DNA of 64,000 nucleotides, taken from the NCBI GenBank assembly GCA_023376005.1, contig CM042176.1, positions 11,032,917-11,096,916 on the forward strand, read 5' to 3'. Each line of letters opens with the position of its first letter. Positions within the stretch are counted from its first letter, which is position 1. This document shows, in pieces, positions 12,788-24,724 of this stretch. A program made the translations under genes and the position numbers. This DNA comes from Doryteuthis pealeii (taxonomy: Eukaryota; Mollusca; Cephalopoda; Myopsida; Loliginidae). The notes under the pieces were generated by a model. The model saw nothing but the letters and a program-made list of their open reading frames with translations, ran no database searches and was not told the origin of the DNA.

Positions 12788-13772
12788 GTTATTTACTAAG
12801 CTTAGCTTAGATGTGGCACAAGGCCAGAAGTATGGGCGCCACTGAGAACCAAACTCACTAACAATGATCTGCGAATCTAGCTTACTAACCATTACACCAT
12901 GTGAAGCGCCCTAGTTATTTACTAAGCTTAGTTTTGATGTGACACAAGACCACAAATATGAGGCATTAACAATGGTCTACTAAGTTAGCTTTGTAACCAT
13001 TACACCACATGTGGTGTCCTAGTTATTTACTAAGCTTAGCTTAGATGTGGCACAAGGCCAGAAGTATGAGGTGCCCAGTGAGAATCAAACTTACTAACAA
13101 TGATCTGCTAAGCTAGCTTGCAAATCATTAGGCGGTAATTTATGAGGAACTACATCCCGGTCTCCTGCCTCAAAAATTGCTACCGGTGACTATCAAAATA
13201 ACAACCCCAGCTCGTCGTAATTCTTGTTTATTTATTGTAATTTGTCCTAATTCTTGTTTAGATATGAAGATGGATATATAGTTTGGAATAGACTGAGATA
13301 GATAGATAGAAAAAAATATAGATAGATATGAACAAATGGAGATAGATATTTTTGACAAGTAAATGTATTTGGGGGGGGGGGTCGCATCTGTTTTTGTCGT
13401 AATTCTTGTTTATTTAAACTAAAAACAAGACATTAAACAAACCTGAATTTAAAAAAAAATCTTAGTATTTAAAGTAATATAGATAATATAAACAAATTGA
13501 GATAGATAGATAGATAGATATGAAGATGGATAGTTTTGAATAGACTGAGCTGGGTCGTTATTTTAATAGTCACCGGGTAGCAATTTTTGAGGCAGGAGAC
13601 CGGGACGCACTTCCTCATAAATTACCCATTAGGCTACATGAGGTGTCTTTATTTACTAAGCTATGTTTAGATGTAGCTCAATGCAAGAAGTATGGGGCGC
13701 CCAGTGAGAATCGAACTCACTGACAATGGTCTGTGAATCTAGCTTGCTAACCATTACACAATGCGAGGTCCA
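12788..13772 (-). repeat. SINE-C tandem cluster
   Basis: At least four head-to-tail copies of about 110-130 bp. Each on the minus strand reads ggtgtaatggttagc, then a B box like gagtttgattctcactg, and a tail ending gcttagtaaata. The third copy is split by MITE-4 at 13134-13626. Confidence 0.85.
13134..13626. mobile_element. MITE-4 copy inside a SINE-C
   Basis: TIR GGTAATTTATGAGGAA. The target cattaggc is duplicated exactly (13126-13133, 13627-13634). Removing the element and one target copy restores the SINE-C sequence. The interior holds gataga-type simple repeats. Confidence 0.9.
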
Positions 13773-13779
13773 CAAAAAT

Positions 13780-13872
13780 TACCTTACTGTTTGGAGCGAG
13801 GATTGAACTCGCTTTTCAGTAGTAACGGATTTGGGAGACGATCTTGCTAACTATTACACACGAAGGAATGCC
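13780..13872 (-). repeat. SINE-C-related fragment
   Basis: Minus strand has taatagttagcaagat followed by a B box like gagttcaatcctcgctcc. Confidence 0.6.
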
Positions 13873-14428
13873 GAAATAGAACACATATAAGGATACGAAT
13901 ATGCAAGGTTATTCATGGTCGAGTTAATACAGACCTAGTAGCTAGTTATACTGCGTGTTGACTCTATTATTTATACTAGTACAAAATAAAAAAACGACCT
14001 CGGGCGATGTAAAATAAATTTTTGAAAAATATTGCTGAGGGGTGAAGTAAAAAATTTAATGTCATCGAGTTTGTACCCTAAGTAAGTAAAATCATCAAAT
14101 TCATTAAAGGATTAAAAAATAAAACAATTTGAAATGTAAACTTTAAATATGTATTAAAATAAAACAAACTATATGTAGATATATAATACCAGTTATGTAT
14201 TTATTAAATCTTGTTTTAAAAAACAATGAGGACTGTCTAACGTTGCATGTTCAAATTTTGAGTGTATTTATTCTATGTTATGACGATTTTGGGTAATGTG
14301 ATGTAAGCAGTGGCGTAATTTTTGTTACAGACAAAAACCGGAAGCGAATCTCCATTATTAATAGATTCAAGTACAAAAAGTAATAAACATTTTCTGGATT
14401 TTCAATGTTGTTAATTAATGGATTAAGT

Positions 14429-14710
14429 CATGGAGGCACGTAGTGTAATGTTTAAAGTCGGAGAAAATGCACTTGAGTTCAAATCCAGGACGAGGCTGTT
14501 TGCATTTCGCATAACGCTAATACTCTTGGGAAATATATGCATCCAGCTACTCTCCCTCCAGCTATAGGTAAATAGTAGAGTAGACTGGACTCTTTAACCT
14601 TGGATAGGTAACCAGTCTAGTAGATGGAAAACTCTGAATTCAAACCAGTTAAACTCAGCTTAAGAAATTGATCCTGTGTCACATCCTGCTCACGTGGATT
14701 GGTAAATACC
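14429..14710 (+). repeat. SINE-F copy (tRNA-derived)
   Basis: Head ggaggcacgtagtgtaatg, B box gagttcaaatccagg, then 'gctgtttgcatttcgc' and 'ggtaaccagtctag'. The same family occurs at 41400, 45196 and 48548. Confidence 0.8.
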
Positions 14711-14987
14711 TAATTGATTAATTCAGTCAAAACAAATCGTTGGTTCTTCACTACCAAATCAGAATATTGTGAACTTTTAAAACGATTTTAGGAATATTTT
14801 TTTTACAAAATACTTCATTGCGAACTTAGAATTTTTTTTCCTCCTTTAATTAAAAAAAAAAAAATTTTAGGATCAAGGGAGATAACTCGTATTGTGATAA
14901 GATAGGAAGTTATATCCCCTACTAAATAAAAACTAGCTGAATTAATCTTATCTGACTAAAATAGTCTTAGGCCACTAGAAAAAAAAA

Positions 14988-15172
14988 CGGTTATTTCCTA
15001 TAACTCTAACATAAACAAAGGGGAACCACTATTGACTGATAAATTATTTATTTTTCCATTAAACTAACCCTAACCCCTAATCTCGTCTTCTTTTTTTTCT
15101 AGTAGATCAATAAATAATTTATCAGTCAAGGGTGAATTTCCTTTGTTTATGTTGGAGTTATAGGAAATAACC
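14988..15172. mobile_element. MITE-5 copy
   Basis: Inverted arms starting GGTTATTTCCTATAACTC. The flanks are A-rich, so a target duplication cannot be called. Related copies are at 29748 and 41092. Confidence 0.75.
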
Positions 15173-15184
15173 GAAAAACCAAGT

Positions 15185-15385
15185 AAGGCAACCAGTGCAG
15201 GAGAGCTGATGAATGTGAATTTTTGCTGGTCAGCCAACACTGGTGTGTCCATGTGTAGTTGTCCTCAGGAGAACGTCACTTATGAGTTCATTTTATTTCT
15301 CCAGCAGTGTCCAGCATGTCTTACTTATATGGTTTGTGAGATGGGAAGTAAGTGGCCATACAGCTGTTTCTTTGTATGTCTTTTT
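15185..15385 (-). pseudogene. RTE-type LINE ORF C-terminal fragment
   Basis: On the minus strand, broken frames give pieces like MDTPVLADQQKFTFISS, matching the 'WTPTHGHTSVGRPAKT' region of the LINE seen better at 38340 and 40225. Frameshifts and stops show it is dead. Confidence 0.65.
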
Positions 15386-15444
15386 TACAACTCTTCCCAG
15401 TATCTTTATTTCATTTAAAATTAAAATTAAAATATGTGAAAATA

Positions 15445-15930
15445 TCACTCTAAAAAATAATGAAGTTGTAGTGAGAGAGGAGACCTACCACGTGCAACAC
15501 GGTGTGACAGAGAGAGTGGCGGGTGTGAAGACTTGCCGTATTCTCGAAGGAAGTGGGCTAGGCTTTGCCTGGCGTGTAGGACTGACCTAGAGTCGAACGC
15601 ACTTCCTTCAGAATGTGAGAGCTGTGGACGATCAGTGAAATAAGAAATAGCAGAGTGGCCTGGATGTAGGTGGTCGCGCCATGCTGACAAGTGTCGCACG
15701 TGCTGCACAGACAATTATGAGTGAGGAGCCCAGATGTGGTAAAATTGAGGTGTATTTAAAGGACTTATTCTCACAGACCAGGGAGAACGACTGCAGTAGT
15801 ATTTTGTTGTCGAGACGAGCAGGACAAAGAAATAATTTTGGATATTGGATTTTGGAGCGTGATACAGTTGGGAGTGTTTAGACTGTTGATTGGAACCTTG
15901 CGTCAGACTTGACTGTAAACCCACACACAC
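15445..15930. other. GC-richer unassigned tract
   Basis: About 480 bp of higher-complexity sequence that matches no other part of the window. Composition and a CA-repeat border suggest a retroelement UTR or LTR, but no diagnostic end was found. Short frames are open on both strands and none is convincing. Confidence 0.35.
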
Positions 15931-15984
15931 ACACACACTGATTAGTCTTATATGCAACTGTAGTTTGTCTGAATTTTTTTTTAG

Positions 15985-16179
15985 ATGAGGCTTGATAATT
16001 TGGATTTGGATTTATAGACAACGTTTCGGCCGATGTGCCCTGCGACCTTCTTCAGGTGTTTCTTGTTGAATTTGTGAACCTTCTCTTTAAAACTCCCAAT
16101 TACAAAGAGATGGTTCTTGAGTTTGACAAGAAACACCTGAAGAAGGCCAGAGGGCACATCGGCTGAAATGTGGTGTATA
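15985..16179. repeat. SINE-G inverted pair
   Basis: Left arm (minus) and right arm (plus) both contain acacctgaagaaggyc, the gggcacatcggc block and the gaaacgttgt-type end. Hel-1 follows directly. Confidence 0.75.
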
Positions 16180-16809
16180 TCTTCTTCTTATTATAATGGA
16201 GATTATGTGTTTTTCTGTCTGTAACCGAAACTATATTACTACTCAAGTCACAATTCCCTTTGTTATTGACATCACAATCTCAATGATTTTATTTTTATTT
16301 AAATCTCAATTATTAATAAAATTGTTTTACATTATTAATGCTGTTGACCATATCCACATATTAATAACATGCAATTATATTTATATATACAACAAAATAA
16401 CGGTTTACAGTGTGAATGGGAAGGCTAATTTGCATATTGATATTTAAAATGTGATTTTAATAAATATGTGTTTAGTACTATTGATTTCTAATTGTTTGGT
16501 TTTATTTTAATGAATATAAGCAAAAATCTCTTCAATGAATCTTAAATGAAATCCATTAACAAGAAATAACTGTAATTTTATTCTTTACTTCCTCTTTTAA
16601 CTAAATAGTTAAATTAGAAAAAATAACAATGAAAGACGAGAGTGATGGAAGTGTAAGTTTCAGTTGTTCTATTTTTCGATTATACCCCCCTGTTTCAAAT
16701 CTTTTTATCTGCATTCTTTTTTAGTTTCATTAGCCTTTTCAATTTAATACAATATTTTATTACATTAAAACTTAAATACTTGCACCCGGAGGGTGCATAT
16801 ATTTGCTAG
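16180..16809 (+). mobile_element. Hel-1 non-autonomous Helitron
   Basis: Starts TC after A (tcttcttattataatggag). Ends with the hairpin gcacccggagggtgc, a 10-bp spacer and CTAG followed by T. These are the hallmarks of Helitron termini with A|T insertion. No Rep/helicase coding sequence. Confidence 0.85.
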
Positions 16810-16889
16810 TAATAATAAAGATTGTAGTTGTATGCTTTCAGAAATAATGATAAAATATTCCTTCAAAAAACAATTTTATACAGATGGGT

Positions 16890-17109
16890 AAATGACAGAG
16901 TTACCTCCCATAACTCATAACCCCCTCTCTCTAGCTTCCGCTACTCTCTTTCTTTCTTATATTTTTTGTGTAGCATGTCCTTTTTCTTCCCTTTCTTTCT
17001 TTATTGCATTACATCTTGGAATATTTGGATGGTCTCATTTTTAACCAGAGGGTGTTGCAAGATGATAATGATCACACATTTAAGGAACGTGAGTATTAAT
17101 ATATAGATG
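16890..17109 (-). mobile_element. Hel-2 5' fragment
   Basis: Minus strand starts A|TCTATATATTAATACTC and matches the 5' part of 24160-24724, including 'atgtaatgcaat' and 'aaaaaggacatgctaca'. Confidence 0.65.
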
Positions 17110-17427
17110 TTCCTGTAACATAAAAGATTCCCCCCCCCCACTTTAAAAAACAATTTAATACAGATGGGTAAATGACAAAGAGTTACCTCCCATAACTCAT
17201 AAGAAGATTAAAAAAGGAAAAAAAAAAAGATTTTCTTAAGTCTGTGGTAGTCACTTGGGGTATTTTGGCCACCCCCCCCCTCATTTTTTAAAATATTCCT
17301 AATTGGCAACTTGATTATTTCTTAAATATATATATCTTAATATAATATATTATAAATATTGTATTAATATAATAGAGTTAGCATTAATTTTTTTAAATAA
17401 ATATATAATTTAATATATATATATATA

Positions 17428-17580
17428 AGCATTTGACTCCATACACAGAGGGAAAATGGAGCAAATACTGCTAGCATATGGCATACCCAAGGAAACAGTT
17501 AACGCCATAATGATGCTCTACCAAAATACAAAAGCAATGTTCGATCACCAGATGGCGACACAGACTTATTACATTGTTGC
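17428..17580 (+). pseudogene. RTE-type LINE reverse transcriptase fragment
   Basis: Reads AFDSIHRGKMEQILLAYGIP then KETVNAIMMLYQNTKAM, the conserved RT segment of an RTE-like family, before a frameshift in the RSPDGDTD region. The YADD catalytic block is absent. Probably the same LINE family as the C-terminal fragments at 15185, 38340 and 40225. Confidence 0.85.
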
Positions 17581-17589
17581 ATTACGATT

Positions 17590-18320
17590 GTATTTGATAT
17601 ATCTATATTATTACTATTGTATAATTTAATTTATTGTATTTTATTTGAATATCATTACTATATAATCTATATATTCTATTAATATATCTATTACTATATA
17701 ATTTAATTGTATTTTATTTGAATATATTACTATATAATCTAAAATATTATTACTATATTTAATATTAAATATTATTACTATATAATCTAAAATATTATTA
17801 TTACTATAAAATTTAATTGTATTTACGTTTAAATATCATTACTACAATAATTACTAAAAATATTATTACTATATAATTTAATTGTATTTTATTTGAATAT
17901 CATTACTATATAATCTAAAATATTATTATAAAATTTAATTGTATTTTGTTTAAATATCATTATTATATAGTTATTTACTAAGCGTAACTTAGATGCGGTA
18001 CAAGGCCAGAAGTATATGTCACCTAGTGAGAAACGAACTCACCACCAATGGTCTACTAAACTAACTTGTTAACCATTAAGCTATATGAGGTACCTATATC
18101 ATTACTATAAAATTTAATTGTATTTTGTTTTAATGTCATTACTATAAAATTTAATTGTATTTTGTTTAAATATAATTACTATAGAATTTAATTGTATTTT
18201 GTTTAAATATAATTACTATAGAATTTAATTGTATTTTATTTAAATATTATTACTATAAAATTTAATTGTATTTTGCTTAAATATCATTACTATATAATCT
18301 AAAATATTATTACTATATCA
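17590..18320. repeat. Degenerate AT-rich tandem repeat
   Basis: A unit of about 35-60 bp around 'ataatttaattgtatttt' plus 'gaatatcattactata' is repeated more than ten times, interrupted by a SINE-C at 17966-18103. Confidence 0.8.
17966..18103 (-). repeat. SINE-C copy inside the AT-rich tandem array
   Basis: Tail 'tatttactaagcgtaactt' at the left and the minus-strand tRNA-like head 'atggttaacaagttag' at the right. The same array sequence lies on both sides. Confidence 0.75.
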
Positions 18321-18599
18321 ACAGTGGGTTCTCTTGGGGAATGTTGCAAATAATTCAGCATCACCCAATTTGACTATCGCACCTAAAATATTTTTTGCAT
18401 TCCTGTGTTTCCCAATTATCGACAGGAAATGTTCAGCCATTAGACTAATTTTGTTGTGGAATGTGGAAAAATAAATTAAATACATTCCAGACAATGTGGG
18501 GTCTGCATTATATAATGTCAATAAATTTATGTGGGAACAACAAAATGGTTCTTCAAGTATGGATGGTTCTGATCATATGTTGCTGTGTATTTCTCAGTG

Positions 18600-18892
18600 G
18601 TATGATATTTGGTAAACTTTGCTCAGTGATGGCACAATGCTGGAAATATGGGACACCCAGTGAGAATCAAACTCACTAACAATGATCTACGATTCTAACT
18701 TGCTAACCATTACACTATGGATATTCCTGAACCTATGTTGCTGTTTATTTCTCAGGGGCATAATATTTACTAAGCGTTGCTTAGTTGTGGCATAAAGTTG
18801 GATTATGGGGCACCCAGTGAGAATCAAACTCACTAACAGTGTCTTTCTAATCCAGCTTATTAACTATTACACCATGTAAGATGCTCATTTCT
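18600..18892 (-). repeat. Two SINE-C copies head-to-tail
   Basis: 18600-18722 and 18748-18892. Each has 'cacccagtgagaatcaaactca' and 'ttacac/accatg' in the same orientation as the 12788 cluster. Confidence 0.75.
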
Positions 18893-19366
18893 CAATGGTA
18901 TGTGATACCATGAATTAAAAACATTGTTTTTTAATTTTTTTGTTTTGTTTAAATCTAAGTAAATTTGAAAGTTATAAAATTACTCTTTAAATAGAATTGA
19001 TTTAATTATTCAAACATTTTAGTTAAAAATAATTAATTTAGATAAAATTATTTAAACACTAGAAGTGTGGGGAGGGGGATAAAAATTAGTCTTGTAGATC
19101 TATTGATTGTTTTGGTCTTCTATAATTGATTTGTTTGTTTTAATAATGAACACCACCAATGACTTTCTCTTCTCTTACTATTCAAATTCAAATTTTTACA
19201 TATCTTCACAAATATAAATCAAATCATTATTTTTGCACAAAAAGCATGCTGTGGTGATAGTGAATGTGTTTATATATTTACTTTGTTGTTAATTGTTTTA
19301 TTTTAGAAGTTTCCTCTGGACATACATACATACACACTAACTGTCCTTTATATATGTATAGATTTA

Positions 19367-19602
19367 CTGTGTTTCCCTGAAAATAAGACACGGCTTATAA
19401 TATTTTCACCCTGAAATATAACACTAGGACTTTTTTTTGGGGGGGGGATGTTGAGTGTTTGCATCACATGATGTAATAGTGAATAATGCTTATTTCTTTT
19501 ATCTGTCTGCTGCTCTCAACTAGGACTTATTTTAAGGGGAGGGCTTATATTAAAATTATCCTGAAAAATCATCCTGGGTCTTATTTTCAGGGAAATATGA
19601 TA
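19367..19602. mobile_element. MITE-8, hAT-type element
   Basis: Ends tactgtgtttccctgaaaat and attttcagggaaatatga are inverted, with 'ataagac' inside. This TIR belongs to a widespread animal hAT-like MITE group (family knowledge). MITE-4 lies 8 bp downstream. Confidence 0.7.
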
Positions 19603-19610
19603 AAAATGTG

Positions 19611-19880
19611 GGTAATTTATGAGGAAGTGCGTCCCGGTCTCCTGCCTCCGAAATTGCTGCCCGGTGAATTTTAAAATAACGACCCCAAGCTACGGCGTCA
19701 CGTCTCAGTCTGTTCAAAACTATCTAAACAAGAAATATGACAAATTTCTATAAATAAACAAATTTATATAATTTATATATTTATATTTATATAATAAATA
19801 AATTGGGGTCGTTATTTTAAAATTCACCGGGCAGCAATTTCAGAGGCAGGAGACCGGGATGCACTTCCTCATAAATTACC
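19611..19880. mobile_element. MITE-4 copy with 8-bp TSD
   Basis: TIR GGTAATTTATGAGGAAGTGC and complement. The target aaaatgtg is duplicated exactly (19603-19610, 19881-19888). 270 bp long, with arms of about 80 bp. Confidence 0.9.
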
Positions 19881-20078
19881 AAAATGTGTAACAAATTTTA
19901 AACTGTTTTTGTTATTATTTACTAAGCTTTTGATGAAGTCATTCTTAAAAAAAAATCATTAGCAATTTATTTAAAAAAACAAAACAAAAACACCTTCAGG
20001 GTACATTTGCTTCGACTTTTTTTCCTGTCAAATGATACTTACATAATCAGAAGCCCTGTCAGTTGAGGCTGTAGAATA

Positions 20079-20250
20079 TGTTGTTGCACCTCTGCAGAGG
20101 AGTAAGATCCCTCCAGTGGAGCCACCTGTGATGCTTAAGGATGAAATCCTGGTGGCTGATCAGTCCATTACATGCAGCACTCCACTTTGGCCCTTACTTA
20201 GGCTAGATGGGTGGGCGGAGAGGTTCCCTCTGATCATTTATCATCTTAAC
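20079..20250 (+). repeat. Rep-B fragment
   Basis: Opposite orientation to 1-375: cacctctgcagagg, then 'gatgcttaaggatg', 'cttaggctagatggg' and 'ggagaggttccc'. Confidence 0.7.
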
Positions 20251-20369
20251 AACAGTAACCTTGTGCACCTTTTTGATCTCCATGTTTTTAACACACGTGG
20301 GCATGCCTACAGAGTCAGAAAATAGCATAGCTCACATGACTTTCAGAAATTAGAACCCCTATATCCATT

Positions 20370-21310
20370 GCACATGTATATAACAATAAAGATGAGGATA
20401 ACAGTCTGAAAAATATATATAATACAAATTATCAAGCCTCATCTTAAAATTCAGACACGTGAAATTATTGTGTACAGTTCTTAGGTCTACCCCAGTAGAT
20501 TGAATAAAGGGTTTAATTTGAAGTTTCATGAGGGCTCCTGATTATGATAGGAAACACTTGAAGAAGACCAGAGGCCACATTGGCTGAAACTTTGTGTATA
20601 TCTTATTATAATGGAGATTGTGTGTTTTTCTGTCTGTAACCGAAACTATATTACTACTCAAGTCACAATTCCCTTAATTATTTACGTCAAATTCTCCATG
20701 ATTTCATTCTTTTAAACCTTCAGTTATTAATAAAAATTGTTTTACATTATTAATACTGTTGATCATATCTACGTACTAATAACATGCAATTGTATTTATA
20801 TACACAACAAAATAGCGGTTTACAGTTTGAATGAGAAGGCTAATTTGCATATTGATATTTAAAATTTTATTTTAATAAATATGTGCTTGGTATTATTGAT
20901 TTCTAATTGTTTGGTTTTATCTTAAGAAATATAAACAAAAATCTCGTGGATAAATCTTAAAAGAAATTTATTTACAAGAAGAAATAACTGTAATATTATC
21001 CTTTACTTCCTATTTTAACTAAATAGTTAAATTAGGAAAATTTACCAATGAAACAGGGGAGTAATGGAAAATGATGGAATAGTTAGTTTCAAAGTTGTTC
21101 TATTTTCGATTATACCCCCTCTGTTGCAGATCTTTTTATCTGCATTCTTAGTCAGTTTCATTAGCCTTTCTAATTTAATATGATATTTTATTATATCAAA
21201 ACTTAAATACTTGCACCCGGAGGGTGCATATATTTGCTAGTAACAATAAAGATGAGGACAAGAGTCTGAAAAATCCAAATAATACAAATTATCAAGCCTT
21301 GTCTCGAAAA
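20370..21310 (+). repeat. SINE-G material flanking and split by Hel-1
   Basis: 20370-20600 carries the 'aagaagaccagaggccacat' block. After Hel-1 (20601-21240) the sequence resumes with 'taacaataaagatgaggaca' through 21310. Hel-1 lies exactly between gtata and taacaataaag. Confidence 0.75.
20601..21240 (+). mobile_element. Hel-1 full-length copy
   Basis: A|TCTTATTATAATGGAG start; 3' hairpin gcacccggagggtgc; CTAG|T end. Very similar to 61072-61698, including the internal block after 'tgtgcttggtattattg'. Confidence 0.9.
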
Positions 21311-21400
21311 TTCAGACAAGAAACACCTGAAGAAGTCTGGAGAGCACATCTGCCGAAACGTTGGGTATATAACAATAAAGATGAGGACAATAGTCCAAAA
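21311..21400 (+). repeat. SINE-G 3' fragment
   Basis: Contains acacctgaagaagtctgg, the 'gccgaaacgttgggtata' block and 'aacaataaagatgagg'. Confidence 0.7.
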
Positions 21401-21617
21401 GTTGACATTCAGGAGAAGGAATCAGCCAATCAAAACATTGCTAGTTTTTTTTTTTTTTCAAAATGTATTCATTCATAAATCATAGACAATAATGAAAGTG
21501 GCTTTAATTAAAAATGTATAAGTTTTTTTGGATTTAAAAAATCTACCCCCCCACCCTTTTCCCCCCACGCCAGATAAGAAAAAAGAAAAAGAATAAAAAT
21601 CATTTAATGTTTCTTTA

Positions 21618-21906
21618 GTAATCTGAACATTAGCTACATGAATAAGAGTAACCTCCCCTTGTTTATTTCACTTTGAGAAAGCCATATGTTTTGGTCGGCC
21701 ATTTTCATTTCACCGTAAATCTACACTGAAAATACGAATTTGTTCGAATCAATACAACTGCATGTTTTAACATGAAAATATAAAATGTGTTCTTAATAAC
21801 AATTAAGATTTATTTCAAATAATGCGCAAGACATATGATTTTCTCAAAGTGAAATAAACAAGGGGAGGTTACTCTCATTTATGTAGCTTAATGTTCAGAT
21901 TACCAA
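21618..21906. mobile_element. MITE-3 copy
   Basis: Ends gtaatctgaacattagc and gttcagattac, with the 'ttggtcggccattttcat' block. An internal deletion relative to 12221-12625 shortens the right arm. No clear TSD. Confidence 0.8.
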
Positions 21907-21966
21907 AATTCCTGTTCATCTTACTCTTTTGCCTAAAAATGAGATCTTTAAAATTCAACCTATAAA

Positions 21967-22540
21967 TCTTATTATAATGGAGATAGTTTTGGTTACAGAC
22001 AGACACACAATGTCAGTACCCAAGTCACAATTCCCTTACTTATTTACGTCACATTCTCCATGATTTTATCTTTATTCAAAACTCAATTATTAATAAAATT
22101 GTTTTACATTATTTATATTGTTGGCCTTATCTACATAGTAATAACATCCAATTGTATTTATATATACAACAAAATAGCGGTTTAAAGTGTGAACAGGAAA
22201 GCTAATTTGCATATAGATATTAAAAATTTGATTTTAATAAATGTGTGTAGTATTATTGATCTCTAATTGTTTGGTTTTATCTTAATGAATATGAGCAAAA
22301 ATCTTAAAAGAAATCCATTAAGAAGAAATAACTGTAATTTTATTCTTTACTTCCTATTTTAAATAGTTAAATTAAGAAAATTTAGCAATGAAAGATGGGA
22401 GTGATGGAAACGATGGAAGAGTTAGTTTCAAAGTTGTTCTATTTTTTGATTATACCTCCCTTTGTTTTAAATCATTTTATCAGCATTCTTATTTAGTTTC
22501 ACCAGTCTTTCTAATTTAATATATTTCATTATATTAAACA
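21967..22540 (+). mobile_element. Hel-1 copy lacking its 3' end
   Basis: Starts A|TCTTATTATAATGG and follows the family to 'tattatattaaac', where LINE sequence begins. The hairpin and CTAG are missing. Confidence 0.75.
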
Positions 22541-22850
22541 GCACTGCTCACATGACTTTCGGAAACATTTTTTCATGCTCAGAATTGCAGAGACATGGAA
22601 TAAACTGCCCACGTCTGTTGTAGGCTGCTGAAGCACTGAATCTTTCAAAGCCTCCATTCTTCCTGTAGTTCGCTGACACTATACCTGATGCCACTCTCCA
22701 CATACATATGCACACACATGAATATTACTACTATAAACTGTTCATGTTCCTGACACTACATTATTCTGTGTACTTGACATGAGACTTTGATGAGCTGTGG
22801 TGCACCTGAGCACTGTACACAATAAATTTCATTATTAGATATATATTATA
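22541..22850 (+). pseudogene. CR1/jockey-like LINE 3' end
   Basis: The frame reads FFMLRIAETWNKLPTSVV, then a stop, STESFKASILPVV, matching the typical LINE C-terminus (WN.LP..VV...S...FK). A 3'UTR follows that recurs at 58815-59080. Confidence 0.75.
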
Positions 22851-23142
22851 CAGATATGGTGGTAGGTATGCAGCCTGCATCACTGACACATAAAAAATCT
22901 AAAAAGACACAAAAATCCTATCCATACATCCCAGTGTTTTGGTTTTTTTGTCCCTAATCGCCCGCTACATACACCAAGATAGGACACCCTGGAAATGGAC
23001 TTGCGTAAAAAGAAAGAGTCAAACAATAAACCCTTGTTCAACTCTTTTTTTTTACTTACTTTTTTGGTGCTCTTTTAAACAAATGCAAGGGAGGTAATCA
23101 AAAAGTTTAATTATATCTGTTCTACTATAATAATAATGAAAT

Positions 23143-23650
23143 TTATTGCGTCGTCTCCGATGGCTGTGTCATGTCCGCCGGATGGATGATGGACAAATCC
23201 CGAAGGACATCCTCTATGCGATCATTCTTGCATGCATGCATCCTTGAAACGCAGCTGGGGGGGGGGACCAATCTGTCTCTTACCAGACGAAAGCTCTGCA
23301 TAGAGGATGTCCTTCGGGATTCGTCCAACATCCATCCAGAGCTTTCGTCTGTAAGAGACAGATTGGCCCCCCACAAGCGTTTCAAGGATGCATGCAAGAA
23401 TGATTTCAGGTGCTTTGGCACTGCATCTTCGAGCTGGGCAAATTTGGCTCAGGACCGCCCTCGGTGGCGGCAGGCTCTCCATGTCTGAAGTCACCCTGAT
23501 GCAACACCATGAAACTAAGAGGTCCAGAAGAAAACAGTGGCACATCAAAATCTTCAGGGATAGCCTTCAAATGCGACATCTGTGGTCGAGAATGTTTTTC
23601 AAAAAGTTACAGAGCTGTAACTTCAGGGTCACAAAAACTATATTATAGTC
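23143..23650 (+). pseudogene. LINE ORF C-terminal fragment with inverted duplication
   Basis: Reads KRFKDACKNDF...SSWANLAQDRPRWRQALH, then in another frame FKCDICGREC, matching the LINE C-terminal region with its zinc-finger end. The segment 23195-23285 is repeated inverted at 23295-23395. Frameshifted. Confidence 0.75.
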
Positions 23651-23734
23651 TTCCGAGACTGAAATGCCAATATATATTGTGTACAGTGCTCAGATGCACC
23701 ACAACTCATCAAAGTATAGTAAATAGAATAATGT

Positions 23735-23790
23735 GTAGATTATGAGTTATCTCCCTTGGACTAGTTTATTAAAAAAATAGTCCAAGGGAA
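23735..23790. repeat. Short palindrome
   Basis: Arms cccttggacta and tagtccaaggg around an A/T loop. Confidence 0.65.
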
Positions 23791-24159
23791 GGACGGCCAT
23801 TCAACTGCCTATCGACATGAATGTACTAATATCAGGAATATGAATAGCAATACAGTAATAATGTATGTGTGCGTGCATATGTGTATGGAGGGGGGATATC
23901 AGGCATGATGGAGGGTATTCATTTGGTTGCACGTTTCTGTACAATTTCCAGAAGGTTAATGTTCTGAACGAGGTAGGGGTTCCAGACTGGTGATGCAAAT
24001 TCCAAGTGTGGTCGTACCATAGCTTTATACAGCTTTAAATATATAGCCAGGGCGCAACTGACTAAGGTCTTGCAGAGTGACACTAGGACATCCTCAGCCT
24101 TCTTGACAATTTTAAAGATTTGCTAGTTAGTTAGAATCTAATAGTTATTAATCTATAGA

Positions 24160-24724
24160 CTAGCAGTACCTGTGGATATACCACAGTATGATAAATTAAT
24201 TATTACGTTTGATATGTTTACTTAAGAGCTATTGCCAAATAGTTCAATATGTACAAAAGTATAATAATCTTAATTTAACTCTCACTCTTTTTTCTCTTTC
24301 TTTCCTTCTTTTCATATTTTCATTATGTTCGATTAAAACAGATTAGCATTATCACTTCCGCACACTCACCTCCTCTCTCTATCTTTCCCCTACTCTTTTT
24401 TTTCTTTCTTTCTTTCCTTCTTTTCATTATGTTCGATTGAAACAGATTAGCATGCTCACCCTCTCAATATATCTTTCCCCTACTCTTTCTTTCTTTCTTA
24501 TATTTTTTTTCTGTGTAGTATGTCCTTTTTCTTATAATGAAACGGAATGGTCCATTATTTAGCTGAAGTGATAAAGCCCATAAGAAATAAGAATTTGGCG
24601 AATAAGCAACACCAGATAATCAGGATTTACATTTTTGCATTTCATCTTGGATGATTTTTAACCAGTGGTTGTTTCCAGATGATAACGGTCGTACAATTAA
24701 GGAACAAGAGTATTAATATAGAGA
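24160..24724 (-). mobile_element. Hel-2 non-autonomous Helitron
   Basis: Minus strand starts A|TC...TATATTAATACTC. It ends with the hairpin tgtggtatatccaca, a short spacer and CTAG|T. It contains ctttctttctt-type tracts. Other pieces are at 16890, 48050 and 52330. Confidence 0.8.

Noticed and set aside
18461..18679. Plus-strand 72-codon hydrophobic frame
   Set aside because: Runs into SINE-C sequence (cacccagtgagaatcaaac), so its C-terminal part is repeat.
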